Shown: positions 9,289 to 18,000 of the stretch, in pieces
How positions within the stretch are numbered: position 1 is the first letter of the stretch
Layout of the letters: each line of letters opens with the position of its first letter
From: Azoarcus sp. Aa7
Lineage (GTDB): Bacteria; Pseudomonadota; Gammaproteobacteria; Burkholderiales; Rhodocyclaceae
Assembly (NCBI RefSeq): GCF_014822185.1
Contig: NZ_QVLR01000040.1
Coordinates: 1 to 64,000 of the forward strand
Reading direction: 5' to 3'
DNA: 64,000 bases
Notes under the pieces: model-generated
Database searches by the model: none
The model's input: the letters and a program-made list of their open reading frames with translations, nothing else
What the model was told of the DNA's origin: nothing
Program-made: the position numbers and the translations under genes

Positions 9289-10056
9289 TCAGAACTCGAT
9301 GACCTGCCCCTGATGCAACGCGGATGCGTGCAGACGCGCCCCCGCCGCCGCGATCTGCGCCATGACGCGCTCGCCCTGCCCCGGCTTGATGTGACTGATA
9401 TGTACTTCGGGAGCGCTCCGGATCTCGTTGAGGAAGGCCGCCACCATGCCGGGACTCAGGTGGCGCGCCGCAAGCGCGAGGCCGTGCTGCTCATCGGAAA
9501 AGGCGGTCTCGATGATCAGGTGGCGCAGGTCGGGGCATGCGTTGATTGCCGCAATCAGTTCCGGCGAGTACGTGGTGTCGCCCGTATACACGAGCTGGCC
9601 GTTGCCGCCGTCGAGGCGGTAGGCCACCGCGGGTACGCTGTGCAGCGCCGGCAGCGGGGTGATCGTGCGCGTGCCGAGCCTGATGTCCTCGCCGACCGTG
9701 ATCGGCTGCAGCCGCAGGAAGGGTCTGCGACGGTCGGGGATGGCCGTGAAATCGGGCCAGATCAGCCAGTTGAAGATGTGGGCGCGCAGGATGCGCAGGA
9801 CTTCCGGGATCGCGTACACAGTGATCGGCACGCCGCGCAGTTCGCCGACCGCATCGACGATCAGCGGAATCGCCGCGATGTGGTCCATGTGGGAGTGCGT
9901 GACGAAGATATGGTCGATGGCCGCGAGCTCGTCCAGCGCCAGGTCGCCAACCCCGGTGCCGCAGTCGATCAGGATGTCATCGTCGGCGAGGAAGGCGGTC
10001 GTGCGGGCCTCGGGTCCGCCAATGCCTCCGCTGCAGCCCAGCACCTTCAGCTTCAT
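9289..10056 (-). CDS. MBL-fold metallohydrolase, possible cyclic-nucleotide phosphodiesterase
   Basis: A 255-aa metallo-beta-lactamase-fold protein. The metal motif HSHMDH is at residues 54-59, preceded by the LIDCGTG strand; later metal-site regions include GDTTYSPEL and the late His in ISHIKPGQ. The pattern THSHMDHIAAIP, with a long insert, resembles class II 3',5'-cyclic nucleotide phosphodiesterases and RNase Z-like proteins. Substrate is not determined by sequence. It has no obvious signal peptide, so it is probably cytoplasmic. It stands 80 bp before the GAF-ATPase gene and 115 bp after the FHA gene, all on the same strand. Confidence 0.78.
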   Translation of the reverse strand: MKLKVLGCSGGIGGPEARTTAFLADDDILIDCGTGVGDLALDELAAIDHIFVTHSHMDHIAAIPLIVDAVGELRGVPITVYAIPEVLRILRAHIFNWLIWPDFTAIPDRRRPFLRLQPITVGEDIRLGTRTITPLPALHSVPAVAYRLDGGNGQLVYTGDTTYSPELIAAINACPDLRHLIIETAFSDEQHGLALAARHLSPGMVAAFLNEIRSAPEVHISHIKPGQGERVMAQIAAAGARLHASALHQGQVIEF

Positions 10057-10171
10057 CGTCCCCCGCGCTTCCAGCGCCGCCCGACCCGATGGCTCAGCAG
10101 CTCGTTTTTCGTCCCCGATACGCTAGCACCCACCCTCCGGAAACGTCGTGCACTAAGGCACACGGCCAGGC

Positions 10172-10876
10172 TCAGTCGACGAGCGAGAACGCCATGCGCA
10201 CGCCGGCGATCTCGAGGATGTCGCCGTCGTTGAGCGGATGCGCACCCGCCTCGATCGGGCGGTTGTTCACCTGCGGAAGGCTCCCGCCCTCGGCATGGGC
10301 GATGAAGTAGCCCTGGGGGCGCCGCGTGATCACGGCAACCTGTACGCCGGGCTTGCCCAGCGTGGTCATCGCCTTCGCCAGCCGGAGTTCGCGACCTGCC
10401 GTGGGCCCGGTCAGGACCTTGACGATTCCCAGCCGCGAGTTGTCTTCCGCCTCTTCCGCCGTCACGCTCGCGACTACCTCCCGCGGCAGCATCTGCGTCG
10501 CATCGCCTCGCTGCTCCGCGAATGGCGCCTCGGCAGAGGAGCGCAGTGCAGCCGACGGCTCCACCCGATCCGCACGCGCGCGCCGCTTCACGTCGGCGAT
10601 GAACTTGAGCCGGTACTTGCCGAGTTCGATCACGTCGTTGTTGCGCAACACGCACTTCTTCACCGGCTGGCCGTTCACGTAGCTGCCGTTCGTGCTGTTC
10701 TGATCCTCGAGGAAGGAGTCCTCGAGGATGGTCGTGATCAGCGCGTGCTGGCCGCTGATCGCGAGGTTGTCGATCTGGATGTCGTTGTTGGGCTTTCGCC
10801 CGATCGATATCTTTTCCTTGTCGAGGGCGATTTCCTTGAGTACCAGACCGTCCATGCTGAGGATGAGCTTAGGCAT
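10172..10876 (-). CDS. FHA-domain protein (two FHA-like modules)
   Basis: A 234-aa protein likely to bind phosphothreonine peptides. The first FHA domain (residues about 5-93) has the canonical residues: Gly-Arg in IGRKPNND (Arg27), SGQH (Ser41, His44) and STNGSYVNG. The C-terminal part (about 150-230), with NNRPIEAGAHPLNDGDILEIAG, looks like a second, degenerate FHA module lacking the SxxH site. Its neighbour 27 bp upstream is a PP2C phosphatase, a pairing common in Ser/Thr phospho-signalling, but no Hanks-type kinase is in the window. No membrane segment is seen. Confidence 0.88.
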   Translation of the reverse strand: MPKLILSMDGLVLKEIALDKEKISIGRKPNNDIQIDNLAISGQHALITTILEDSFLEDQNSTNGSYVNGQPVKKCVLRNNDVIELGKYRLKFIADVKRRARADRVEPSAALRSSAEAPFAEQRGDATQMLPREVVASVTAEEAEDNSRLGIVKVLTGPTAGRELRLAKAMTTLGKPGVQVAVITRRPQGYFIAHAEGGSLPQVNNRPIEAGAHPLNDGDILEIAGVRMAFSLVD

Positions 10877-10903
10877 CGTTACCTTTCCTTCGTCATGCGG
10901 CGC

Positions 10904-11674
10904 TCATGCCGCCATGCGCACCAGAATTACGGAAATATTGTCGCGCCCGCCCTGCGCGTTGGCCAGCGCCACCAGACGGTCGGCGGCTTCTTCGGGACGA
11001 GTCGCCAACGATTCGACAGGCACCAGCACCGCCGCGATCGCAGCGTCGTCGAGCATGTCGGTAAGGCCGTCGGAACACAACAGGAAGACGTCACCGGGCC
11101 GGGCGGAATGGTTTCCCGGCTCGGGCTGCACCCGTGGCGAGACACCCAGGCCACGGGTCAGCAGGCCGCGGAACTGCGAGTGCGCGACGTCCTCCGGCGC
11201 GAGGATGCCGGCATCCAACAGCTCCTGCAGCATCGTATGATCGCGCGTCAGTCGCTCCAGCACGCCGCCGCGCAGCCGGTACATGCGCGAATCGCCGACA
11301 TGTGCGATCAGCACGCAATCGGCGAGAAACACCGCGACGACCAGCGTCGAACCCATGCCGGACAGATTGGGGTCGCGCGCTGCCTCGGCCCGGATGGCTG
11401 CATTGGCGTCGTGCGCGGCGGCCTCGAGCGCCGCCGCGACGCGCACCGGCACACCGTCATCCGGGGCGACCAGCTCGCGATGCAGGCGCTGCAGGGTCAC
11501 CTCCACGGCCATCCGCGATGCGACGTCGCCGCCACGATAGCCTCCCATGCCGTCCGCCAGCACCGCCCACCCGCGACGTTCATCGATCGCGAGCGAATCC
11601 TCGTTGCGCTTGCGCACCCGCCCGACATCGCTGCGCGCGCAGAACTCGAAGCGGATCGGCGAAACGGCAGACAT
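10904..11674 (-). CDS. PP2C-family serine/threonine protein phosphatase
   Basis: A 256-aa bacterial PPM/PP2C phosphatase of the Stp/PrpC type, removing phosphate from Ser/Thr proteins with Mn/Mg. Visible motifs are RKRNED near residue 20, ADGMGGYRGGD (metal-binding Asp and Gly), HVGDSRMYRL, RDHTML, LLCSDGLTDML and GGRDNISVILV at the C-terminus. The ATG at 11672-11674 is chosen over an upstream in-frame start that would overlap the preceding gene. It sits 27 bp before the FHA gene and 25 bp after an ornithine-cyclodeaminase-like gene, so co-transcription is likely. Confidence 0.93.
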   Translation of the reverse strand: MSAVSPIRFEFCARSDVGRVRKRNEDSLAIDERRGWAVLADGMGGYRGGDVASRMAVEVTLQRLHRELVAPDDGVPVRVAAALEAAAHDANAAIRAEAARDPNLSGMGSTLVVAVFLADCVLIAHVGDSRMYRLRGGVLERLTRDHTMLQELLDAGILAPEDVAHSQFRGLLTRGLGVSPRVQPEPGNHSARPGDVFLLCSDGLTDMLDDAAIAAVLVPVESLATRPEEAADRLVALANAQGGRDNISVILVRMAA

Positions 11675-11699
11675 GCCCCGTCGGCTCCCCGGCCCGCCC

Positions 11700-12653
11700 T
11701 CAGTACGGCAACTCGCAGCCGAGGCCGCGTTCGCGCGCGAGGGCGACGACACGCGCCGCGACCGCGATGTCCTGGATCGCCATGCCCTGCGACTCGAACA
11801 GCGTGATCTGCCCGGGCGAGGTGCGCCCGGGCCGCACGCCGGCGATCACTTCGCCCAGTTCCACCCAGCGCCCCGGCTGCGTGCGCCCCTTCTCCAGCAG
11901 CGGCATCAGGTCGCCCGCTTCACGCACGGCGATCTCGCGCGAATCGACGCAGATCACTGCCGCGCGCCGCACCGCTGCTTCGGACAGTTCCTGGCGGGCC
12001 AGGCTGTTGGATCCCGCCGCGGTGATGTGCGCGCCCTCTTCGAGCCAGTTCGCATCGAAGAGCGGCTTGGGTGAGGTCGTGATCGTCACGACCACGTCCG
12101 AACCGCGCACGGTGTCCTCGGCGCTGGCAGCCGGCACGACCTCGCGCCCGGTCTCGCGGCTCATCTGCGCACAAAAGGCGGCGAGTCGCTCCGGATTGCG
12201 CGCGAACACCTTGATGCGCTCGATCGGCCGCACGGCGCACAAGGCGAGCACCTGCCCCTGCGCCTGCCAGCCCGACCCGAACACGCCGGCCACGCGCGCA
12301 TCGGGCCGCGCCAGCCACTTCGTCGCGACGCCGCCGGCCGCGCCGGTCCGCATCATGCCGAGCCGGTCCGCTTCCAGCACCGCGACAGGGTCGCCGCTGG
12401 TCGCATCGAACAGATGAACCCAGAAGCGGTTACGCCCGCCTGCGGACGTATACACCTTGAGACCGCTGAGATTCAGGTCCGGCACGCCGCCCTGCAGCAG
12501 GTGCGTCATCGACGCCGGCAGGCGCGCGCGCTGACGCGGGAAGTCCACGGTCTCGCCGCGCCCGTGGGCGGCCATGACCTGTTCCACGGCATCCAGCACC
12601 AGCGGCATGTCCAGCAGGCTGCCGACCTCTTCTTCTTTCAGGTAGATCGTCAT
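11700..12653 (-). CDS. Ornithine cyclodeaminase/mu-crystallin family protein
   Basis: A 317-aa NAD(P)-dependent enzyme of the OCD/mu-crystallin family. The N-terminal part has the substrate-side SGLKVYTS and RTGAAGGVATKWLA; the Rossmann motif is VFGSGWQAQGQ (about residues 122-132), followed by RNPERLAAF. The C-terminal helix contains IQDIAVAARVVALA. Family members include ornithine cyclodeaminase, alanine dehydrogenase and ketimine reductases, and the sequence alone does not settle which. The start at 12651-12653 fits the family N-terminus and has a distant AGGA. It appears to head the unit continuing into the PP2C and FHA genes. Confidence 0.85.
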   Translation of the reverse strand: MTIYLKEEEVGSLLDMPLVLDAVEQVMAAHGRGETVDFPRQRARLPASMTHLLQGGVPDLNLSGLKVYTSAGGRNRFWVHLFDATSGDPVAVLEADRLGMMRTGAAGGVATKWLARPDARVAGVFGSGWQAQGQVLALCAVRPIERIKVFARNPERLAAFCAQMSRETGREVVPAASAEDTVRGSDVVVTITTSPKPLFDANWLEEGAHITAAGSNSLARQELSEAAVRRAAVICVDSREIAVREAGDLMPLLEKGRTQPGRWVELGEVIAGVRPGRTSPGQITLFESQGMAIQDIAVAARVVALARERGLGCELPY

Positions 12654-12727
12654 TTGCGCGGAATCGTCCTTTGACGTGTGGGCCGCGTGCGGCCAATGAA
12701 CAAGTCTACTCCAGACTGGTGCGGGCG

Positions 12728-12758
12728 AAAAAAAGCCCGCCGGAACGGGCGGGCTTTT
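12728..12758 (-). terminator. Intrinsic terminator after dctM
   Basis: A perfect 7-bp GC stem, GCCCGCC at 12735-12741 and GGCGGGC at 12748-12754, with a 6-nt loop. On the minus strand it is followed by seven T (12728-12734), the classic intrinsic terminator. It begins 22 bp after the dctM stop. The other side has only four T, so it may work weakly for plus-strand transcripts. Confidence 0.9.
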
Positions 12759-12775
12759 CCGTCGAGCGCAGCCCG

Positions 12776-14059
12776 TTACATCATGCCGAGCGCACGGGGC
12801 AGGACCAGCGAAATCCACGGCACGTAAGTCACGAGCACGAGGAACACCAGCATCGACACCAGCCACGGCCATACCGCGACGGTGAGTTCGGTGATCCCCA
12901 TCTTCGTGATGCCGGAGGCGACATACAGGTTCAGGCCCACCGGCGGATGACACATGCCCACTTCCATGTTCACCACCATGATGATGCCGAAATGCACCGG
13001 ATCGATGCCAAGCTTCACCGCGATCGGGAACAGGATCGGCGCGAGGATCAGCACGATCGACGAGGGCTCCATGAAGTTGCCCGCGATCAGCATCAGGATG
13101 TTGGCCATGATCAGGAAGCCGATCACGCCCACGCCGGTGCCGATCATGAAGTCCGCCATCTGCTGCGGGATGTTCTCGTGCGTGAGCAGGAAGGAGAACA
13201 GCACCGCATTGGTGATGATGTAGAGCAGCATCGCGCTCATGTTCGCGGAGTTCAGCAGCACCCTGGGTACGTCGGACATGCGCAGGTCCTTGTACACGAA
13301 CACCGCGACGAAGAACGCATACACCGCGCTCATCGCGGCCGCTTCCGTCGGCGTGAAGATGCCCGAGTAGATCCCGCCCATCACCACGACGATCAGGAAC
13401 AGGCCCCAGGCAGACTCTTTGAAGGCCTTCAGCCGCTCCACGGCGCTCGCCTTGGGCTGGCGCGGGTAGTCGAACTTGCGCGCGCGATACCAGGTCGTGA
13501 AACCCAGGAACAGCGCGAGCATCAGGCCCGGCACCACGCCAGCCATGAACAGCGCACCGACCGAGGTGTTGGTCGACACCGAGTACATGACCATCACGAT
13601 CGACGGCGGGATCAGGATGCCCAGCGCCCCGGAGGTGGTGATGACGCCGGCGCCGAACTTGTTCGGGAAGCCCTGCTTCACCATTGCCGGCAGCAGGATC
13701 GCACCGATCGCGACCACGGTCGCCGGGCTGGAACCCGACACCGCGGCGAACAGCGCGCAGGCCATCACGCCACCAAGGCCGAGACCGCCATACCAGTGGC
13801 CGACCATCGAGGTCGCGAAGTTGATCATCCGCCGCGCGACCCCGCCGTGGGTGAGGAAGTTGCCGGCGAGGATGAAGAACGGGATCGCCATGATCTCGAA
13901 CTTCTCGATGCCGGTGAACAGCTTCAGCGCGACCGATTCGATCGGCACCTGGGTCATCGTGAACAGGAAGGTCAGGACCGTCAGACCCAGCGAGATCGAG
14001 ATCGGCATGCCGGTGAGCATCAGCACCAGCAGGATGACGAAGATGATTGCGGCGCTCAT
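12776..14059 (-). CDS. dctM: TRAP transporter large permease subunit
   Basis: The 427-aa transport subunit of a tripartite ATP-independent periplasmic transporter, using a sodium gradient. It has about a dozen hydrophobic segments with DctM signatures: IPFFILAGNFL, AAVSGSSPATVVAIG, ALGILIPPSI, FTPTEAAA and EVGMCHPPVGLNLYV. Its ATG overlaps the dctQ stop by four bases. It is the last gene of dctPQM and is followed by a strong terminator. C4-dicarboxylate specificity is inferred from DctP and the adjacent dctSR-like regulators. Confidence 0.95.
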   Translation of the reverse strand: MSAAIIFVILLVLMLTGMPISISLGLTVLTFLFTMTQVPIESVALKLFTGIEKFEIMAIPFFILAGNFLTHGGVARRMINFATSMVGHWYGGLGLGGVMACALFAAVSGSSPATVVAIGAILLPAMVKQGFPNKFGAGVITTSGALGILIPPSIVMVMYSVSTNTSVGALFMAGVVPGLMLALFLGFTTWYRARKFDYPRQPKASAVERLKAFKESAWGLFLIVVVMGGIYSGIFTPTEAAAMSAVYAFFVAVFVYKDLRMSDVPRVLLNSANMSAMLLYIITNAVLFSFLLTHENIPQQMADFMIGTGVGVIGFLIMANILMLIAGNFMEPSSIVLILAPILFPIAVKLGIDPVHFGIIMVVNMEVGMCHPPVGLNLYVASGITKMGITELTVAVWPWLVSMLVFLVLVTYVPWISLVLPRALGMM

Positions 14060-14772
14060 GGCTTGCCTCCCTGGCCGCCGTCGCGACCCTTGTTGCCGTT
14101 CTCTCCGAACTGCTTATGCTTCAGGTCGTGCGGATGCAGGTTGTCGCCCATGTCGAGGTAGTTGGCATCCACCGGCAGGTGCTCTTCGTCGATGCCGTCG
14201 ACGTGACCGTGGTCGTGGTGCGGCAGCTCGCCGGTGCGGATGAAGGACGCCATCACCTGCAGGAAGCGGAAGCACATCAGGTAGGAGCCCAACGGAATCG
14301 CCGAATAGACGATCCACGTCGGCCATTCGAGGTCGGGCGTGGTCGGGCCTTCATAGAGGTCGCCGACATCCATGCCGAACCAGGTCAGGAACTGGTAATG
14401 CGCGCCGTTCTCGAGCACGAAGGTCAGGCCCAGCGTACCGACGATGCCGGTGAACAGCGCCCCGGCACCGAGGCCGATGACGACGAACTTGGCGCGGTTC
14501 GAGTCCGACAGGCGGTTGATGAGCACATCGACGCCGACGTGGATGCCGGTGCGCACGCCGTAGGCGGCGCCGAACTTCGCCATCCACACGAACATGATGA
14601 TGGTGAGCTCCTGCGCCCAGCCGAAATGCAGGGACAGCAGCCAGTCCTGCAGCCCCGGAATGGACAGGCCGGAGCCGTAGCGGTGGAGGACGGACACGAA
14701 GATGATGAGCGTGGCCGCGCCCATGAGGAAGGTGATGAGCCATTCCTCGAGGTGATCGAGCACTTTAAGCAT
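14056..14772 (-). CDS. dctQ: TRAP transporter small permease subunit
   Basis: The 238-aa small membrane subunit, with four hydrophobic segments between about residues 10 and 185. Family features include the Trp-rich WAQELTIIMFVWMAKFG and GVRTGIHVGVDVL. It is longer than many DctQ proteins because of a hydrophilic, His- and Asp-rich C-terminal tail (HHDHGHVDG and following, about 45 residues) that probably faces the cytoplasm. The ATG at 14770-14772 has GGGAG upstream; the longer in-frame start adds residues with no family match. It is translationally coupled to dctM. Confidence 0.93.
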   Translation of the reverse strand: MLKVLDHLEEWLITFLMGAATLIIFVSVLHRYGSGLSIPGLQDWLLSLHFGWAQELTIIMFVWMAKFGAAYGVRTGIHVGVDVLINRLSDSNRAKFVVIGLGAGALFTGIVGTLGLTFVLENGAHYQFLTWFGMDVGDLYEGPTTPDLEWPTWIVYSAIPLGSYLMCFRFLQVMASFIRTGELPHHDHGHVDGIDEEHLPVDANYLDMGDNLHPHDLKHKQFGENGNKGRDGGQGGKP

Positions 14773-14866
14773 GGAGTTCTCCCGTCGCACGGCCGGTTCC
14801 CCGCCACGCAAGCGCGCGGCGGGGTCATTGCCGTATCGGTTATGGGTCGTGAGTTACGACGGCGAG

Positions 14867-15871
14867 TTACAGCTTCGACGGGTCGAACCCGGTGTCCTTG
14901 TAGATGGACTGGATGGTCTCGGCGCCGATGCGCGATTCCATCTTCTTGTGCACCGGCACGAGCGCCTTCTTGAACGCCAGCTTCTCGGCGTCGGTCGGCT
15001 TGTAGACCACGGTCTTGCCCGACGCACGCACCGCCTCGAGGGCCTTGTCGTTCTCCTCGCGCGCGATCTTGTTCGCGAACTCGGACGACTCCTTCATCGC
15101 CTGGTCGAGCTGGCCGCGCACCTCGGCCGGCAGACCGTCCCAGAACTTCTTGTTGGTGATCACCGCATAACCCAGGTAGCCGTGGTCGGTCAGGGTCATG
15201 TGCTTCTGCACCTCATGCATCTTCTGCGTATAGAGGTTCGAATGCGGGTTCTCGGTGCCGTCCACGACGCCGGTCTGCAGCGCCTGATACACCTCGGAGA
15301 AGGCCATCACCTGCGGGATCGCGCCGAGCGCACGCATCTGCTCCTCGAGCACCTTGGACGACTGTACGCGCAGCTTCTTGCCCTTCACATCTTCGGGCGC
15401 CTTGATCGGCGTGTTCGCCGACAGCGACTTGAAGCCGTTGTCCCAGAACGCCAGGCCCTTGATGCCGCGCGCCTCGAGCTTGCCAAGCAGCTGCTTGCCG
15501 ACAGCCCCCTGAGTCACCTTGTGCAGGTCGTCGTAGCCGTCGAAAATGTAGGGCAGATCGAAGACTTCGAATTCCTTCACGCCCAGCGGGCCGAACTTCG
15601 CCAGCGACGGGGCGAGCATCTGCACGGCGCCCAGCTGCAGCGCCTCCATCTCTTCCTTGTCCTTGTACAGCGTGCTGTTCGGGTAGACTTCGACCTTGAC
15701 GGCCCCCTTGGTGTACTTCTCGGCGAGTTCCTTGAACTTGTCTGCAGCCTTGCCCTTGGGCGTGTCGTTGGCGACGACGTGGCTGAACTTGATGACTACG
15801 GGATCGGCGGCGACCGCGGCAGCGGACAGCCCCATGGCGACAAGACCGATGAAAAGGGCGCGGATCTTCAT
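14867..15871 (-). CDS. dctP: TRAP transporter periplasmic solute-binding protein (DctP family)
   Basis: A 334-aa periplasmic binding protein. Residues 1-22 are a Sec signal peptide (MKIR, hydrophobic core, cleavage after AVAA). The mature part follows the DctP fold: IKFSHVVANDTPKGKAA at the start, PYIFDGYDDL, and KKLRVQSSKVLEEQM, which carries the conserved carboxylate-binding Arg. The ATG at 15869-15871 has GAGGA close by and GGAGGAG further up. The N-terminal pattern suits C4-dicarboxylate binders. It is first gene of dctPQM and is divergent from the sensor kinase gene. Confidence 0.95.
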   Translation of the reverse strand: MKIRALFIGLVAMGLSAAAVAADPVVIKFSHVVANDTPKGKAADKFKELAEKYTKGAVKVEVYPNSTLYKDKEEMEALQLGAVQMLAPSLAKFGPLGVKEFEVFDLPYIFDGYDDLHKVTQGAVGKQLLGKLEARGIKGLAFWDNGFKSLSANTPIKAPEDVKGKKLRVQSSKVLEEQMRALGAIPQVMAFSEVYQALQTGVVDGTENPHSNLYTQKMHEVQKHMTLTDHGYLGYAVITNKKFWDGLPAEVRGQLDQAMKESSEFANKIAREENDKALEAVRASGKTVVYKPTDAEKLAFKKALVPVHKKMESRIGAETIQSIYKDTGFDPSKL

Positions 15872-15991
15872 TCCTCTATCTCCTCCAAATTGCATAGTTA
15901 TTTACCTGACCCATGTCCGGGCGGGTGCCGTGCAGCAACCAAAGGCGCCGGACACTTTTACCAGTCTATGAAGACACGCGCCTCTATTACA

Positions 15992-16007
15992 TTGTGGACA
16001 TCCACAA
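15992..16007. promoter_or_regulatory. Perfect inverted repeat in the dctP-dctS intergenic region
   Basis: TTGTGGACATCCACAA is two perfect 7-bp half sites separated by 2 bp, lying between the divergent dctP and dctS genes and 22 bp before the kinase start. The 10-mer CGCCGGACAC occurs at 15946-15955 and again at 16008-16017, directly abutting the palindrome. Its symmetry and position suggest a regulator site; the adjacent LuxR-type response regulator is the obvious candidate, and a GntR-type protein is the alternative. Confidence 0.5.
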
Positions 16008-16029
16008 CGCCGGACACGGACACCCGCAG

Positions 16030-18000
16030 ATGAGCCCTCGCTCAATGATCGCCCTATCCGCGCGGCAGCGCTGGCTCACCGCGGTGCCCTACCTGACGGT
16101 GCTGCTGTTCCTCGCGGTGATCGCCGCGCTGGTGTGGCTCACGCGCAGCTACGACGAGGAAGAGCAGCGTGCCACGCTCATCAGCGACGTGCTGTGGATG
16201 GAGCAGAACCTGCAGTTCAAGCTCGAGCGCAATGCCGCGCAACTTGCGCAGATCGGCCAGGAGATCCTCGCCGCCGATCGCCACCAGCCGCAGGCCGCGG
16301 CCGCGCTGCGCCAGCTCGTGCGCTCGGAAAACGGCCTCGTGCGCGTGATGTGGCTCGACGCCGCAGGCCGTCTGCAGGGCGCCCTGCCGCCCATCGGCGA
16401 AGGAGAAATGCTCGGGGAATCGCTGGGCGAACAGTCGGCTTCCAGCTTCCGGCTCGCCCAGGCGCTGGAAAGGCGGGTCTACGGCCAAGCCTATGCGGCC
16501 GCGGGCAACCGCCAGCAGTTCGAGGTCCATGTCCCGATCTATACCGAGGGGGGCTTCGCGGGCGCAGTGGTGGGCGTCTATTCGCTGCACGACCTCGTCA
16601 CCCACGAACTGCCCTGGTGGTTCGCCGAGCGCTACCGCGTGAGCGTGCTCGACGGCGACGGACGCGAGCTCGTCTCGAAATCCAAGGTTGCGCCGCTGTC
16701 CGACCGCCAGAGCTACTCGATGGCCTTCGACCCCCCGGGCGGCGACCTCACGCTGCAGGTCACCGCCTACCAGGGCGAAACGCGCTGGGTGCAGGTCCTG
16801 CTGATCGGCTCCATCCTGCTGCTCGGCGGCATCCTGGTCTGGAGCGTGCTGCAACTGCGCCGCGAACTGCAACGCCGCCACCGGGCCGAACAGGCCCTGC
16901 GCAGCGAATCCCTGTTCCGGCGGGCGATGGAAGACTCCATGCTCACCGGCCTGCGCGCACGCGACCTCGACGGACGCATCACCTACGTCAATCCCGCCTT
17001 CTGCCGGATGGTCGGCTACAGCGCGGAAGAGCTCATCGGCCGCACGCCGCCGATGCCGTACTGGGATCCCGAGTTCCTGCAGCAGACGCAGGAGATCCAC
17101 GACCGCATCCTCGGCGGCGACGCCTCTCCCGAGGGCTTCGAACTCCGCCTGCGGCGCAAGAACGGCGAGCGCTTCGACGCGCTGATCTTCGAAGCCCCGC
17201 TGATCGACGCCGCCGGCCGGCACACCGGCTGGATGGGCTCGATGCTCGACATCACCGCACAGAAACGCGCCGAAGAGCTCGCGCGCCAGCAGGAAGAACG
17301 CCTGCAGGCCACCTCGCGCCTGATCACGATGGGCGAGATGGCCTCCACGCTCGCCCACGAACTCAACCAGCCGCTCGCCGCGATCGCCAGCTACAACACC
17401 GGCTGTCTCAATCGCCTCGAACAGCCCTCCATCGATCGCACCGAGCTCAAGGACATCTTCGACCGCATCGGCCGGCAGGCGCGCCGCGCCGGCGACATCA
17501 TCCGCCGCGTGCACGACTTCGTGCGCCGCTCCGAGCCCAAGCGCGAGCCGCTCGACATCAACCTGATGATCCGCGAAGCGATCGGCCTGATCGAAGCCGA
17601 CTCGACCAAGCGCGGCATGCGCATCGAGACCGAGCTCGAGGAAGCGCTGCCGGCCGTCGCCGCCGATCCCGTGATGATCGAGCAGGTCATCGTGAATCTC
17701 GTGCGCAACGGCATGGACGCCATGCGCGACAATCCCCCCGCGCGGCGCACCGTGCGCGTCAGCACGCGGCGCGAGGGCGACACGCTCGTCGTGCGCGTCG
17801 CCGACAACGGCACCGGCATCGACCCCGAGACCGGCCGCCGCCTGTTCGAACCCTTCTTCACGACCAAGGCCGAAGGCATGGGCATGGGCCTCAACATCTG
17901 CCGCTCCATCGCCGAACTGCACCATGGCCGGCTCGGTTTCGAAACCAACCCAGACGGCGGTACCATCTTCACCCTGTCGCTACCCGTGGAAACCCCATGA
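16030..18000 (+). CDS. dctS: DctS/DctB-type sensor histidine kinase with PAS domain
   Basis: A 656-aa membrane kinase likely to sense C4-dicarboxylates and control the divergent TRAP operon. It has a membrane segment at about residues 18-40, a periplasmic sensor of about 220 residues, a second membrane segment near 257-277, a PAS domain with PAC tail (about 300-420), then HisKA with His443 in LAHELNQPLAAI and an HATPase with NLVRNGMDAM, DNGTGID, FEPFFTTK and GMGMGLNI. The ATG at 16030 is chosen just before the first membrane segment; 16045 is possible, and both have weak ribosome sites. It overlaps dctR by four bases. Confidence 0.9.
   Translation: MSPRSMIALSARQRWLTAVPYLTVLLFLAVIAALVWLTRSYDEEEQRATLISDVLWMEQNLQFKLERNAAQLAQIGQEILAADRHQPQAAAALRQLVRSENGLVRVMWLDAAGRLQGALPPIGEGEMLGESLGEQSASSFRLAQALERRVYGQAYAAAGNRQQFEVHVPIYTEGGFAGAVVGVYSLHDLVTHELPWWFAERYRVSVLDGDGRELVSKSKVAPLSDRQSYSMAFDPPGGDLTLQVTAYQGETRWVQVLLIGSILLLGGILVWSVLQLRRELQRRHRAEQALRSESLFRRAMEDSMLTGLRARDLDGRITYVNPAFCRMVGYSAEELIGRTPPMPYWDPEFLQQTQEIHDRILGGDASPEGFELRLRRKNGERFDALIFEAPLIDAAGRHTGWMGSMLDITAQKRAEELARQQEERLQATSRLITMGEMASTLAHELNQPLAAIASYNTGCLNRLEQPSIDRTELKDIFDRIGRQARRAGDIIRRVHDFVRRSEPKREPLDINLMIREAIGLIEADSTKRGMRIETELEEALPAVAADPVMIEQVIVNLVRNGMDAMRDNPPARRTVRVSTRREGDTLVVRVADNGTGIDPETGRRLFEPFFTTKAEGMGMGLNICRSIAELHHGRLGFETNPDGGTIFTLSLPVETP

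Noticed and set aside
6395-9313. 972-aa open frame on the plus strand across rpe and the GAF-ATPase gene
   Set aside because: Antisense shadow of two well-supported genes; long stop-free frames are expected in DNA with such high third-position GC.
12671-14161. His-, Asp- and Arg-rich 496-aa frame opposite dctM
   Set aside because: The odd His/Asp composition is what the reverse complement of a hydrophobic membrane protein gives in GC-rich DNA; dctM is clear.
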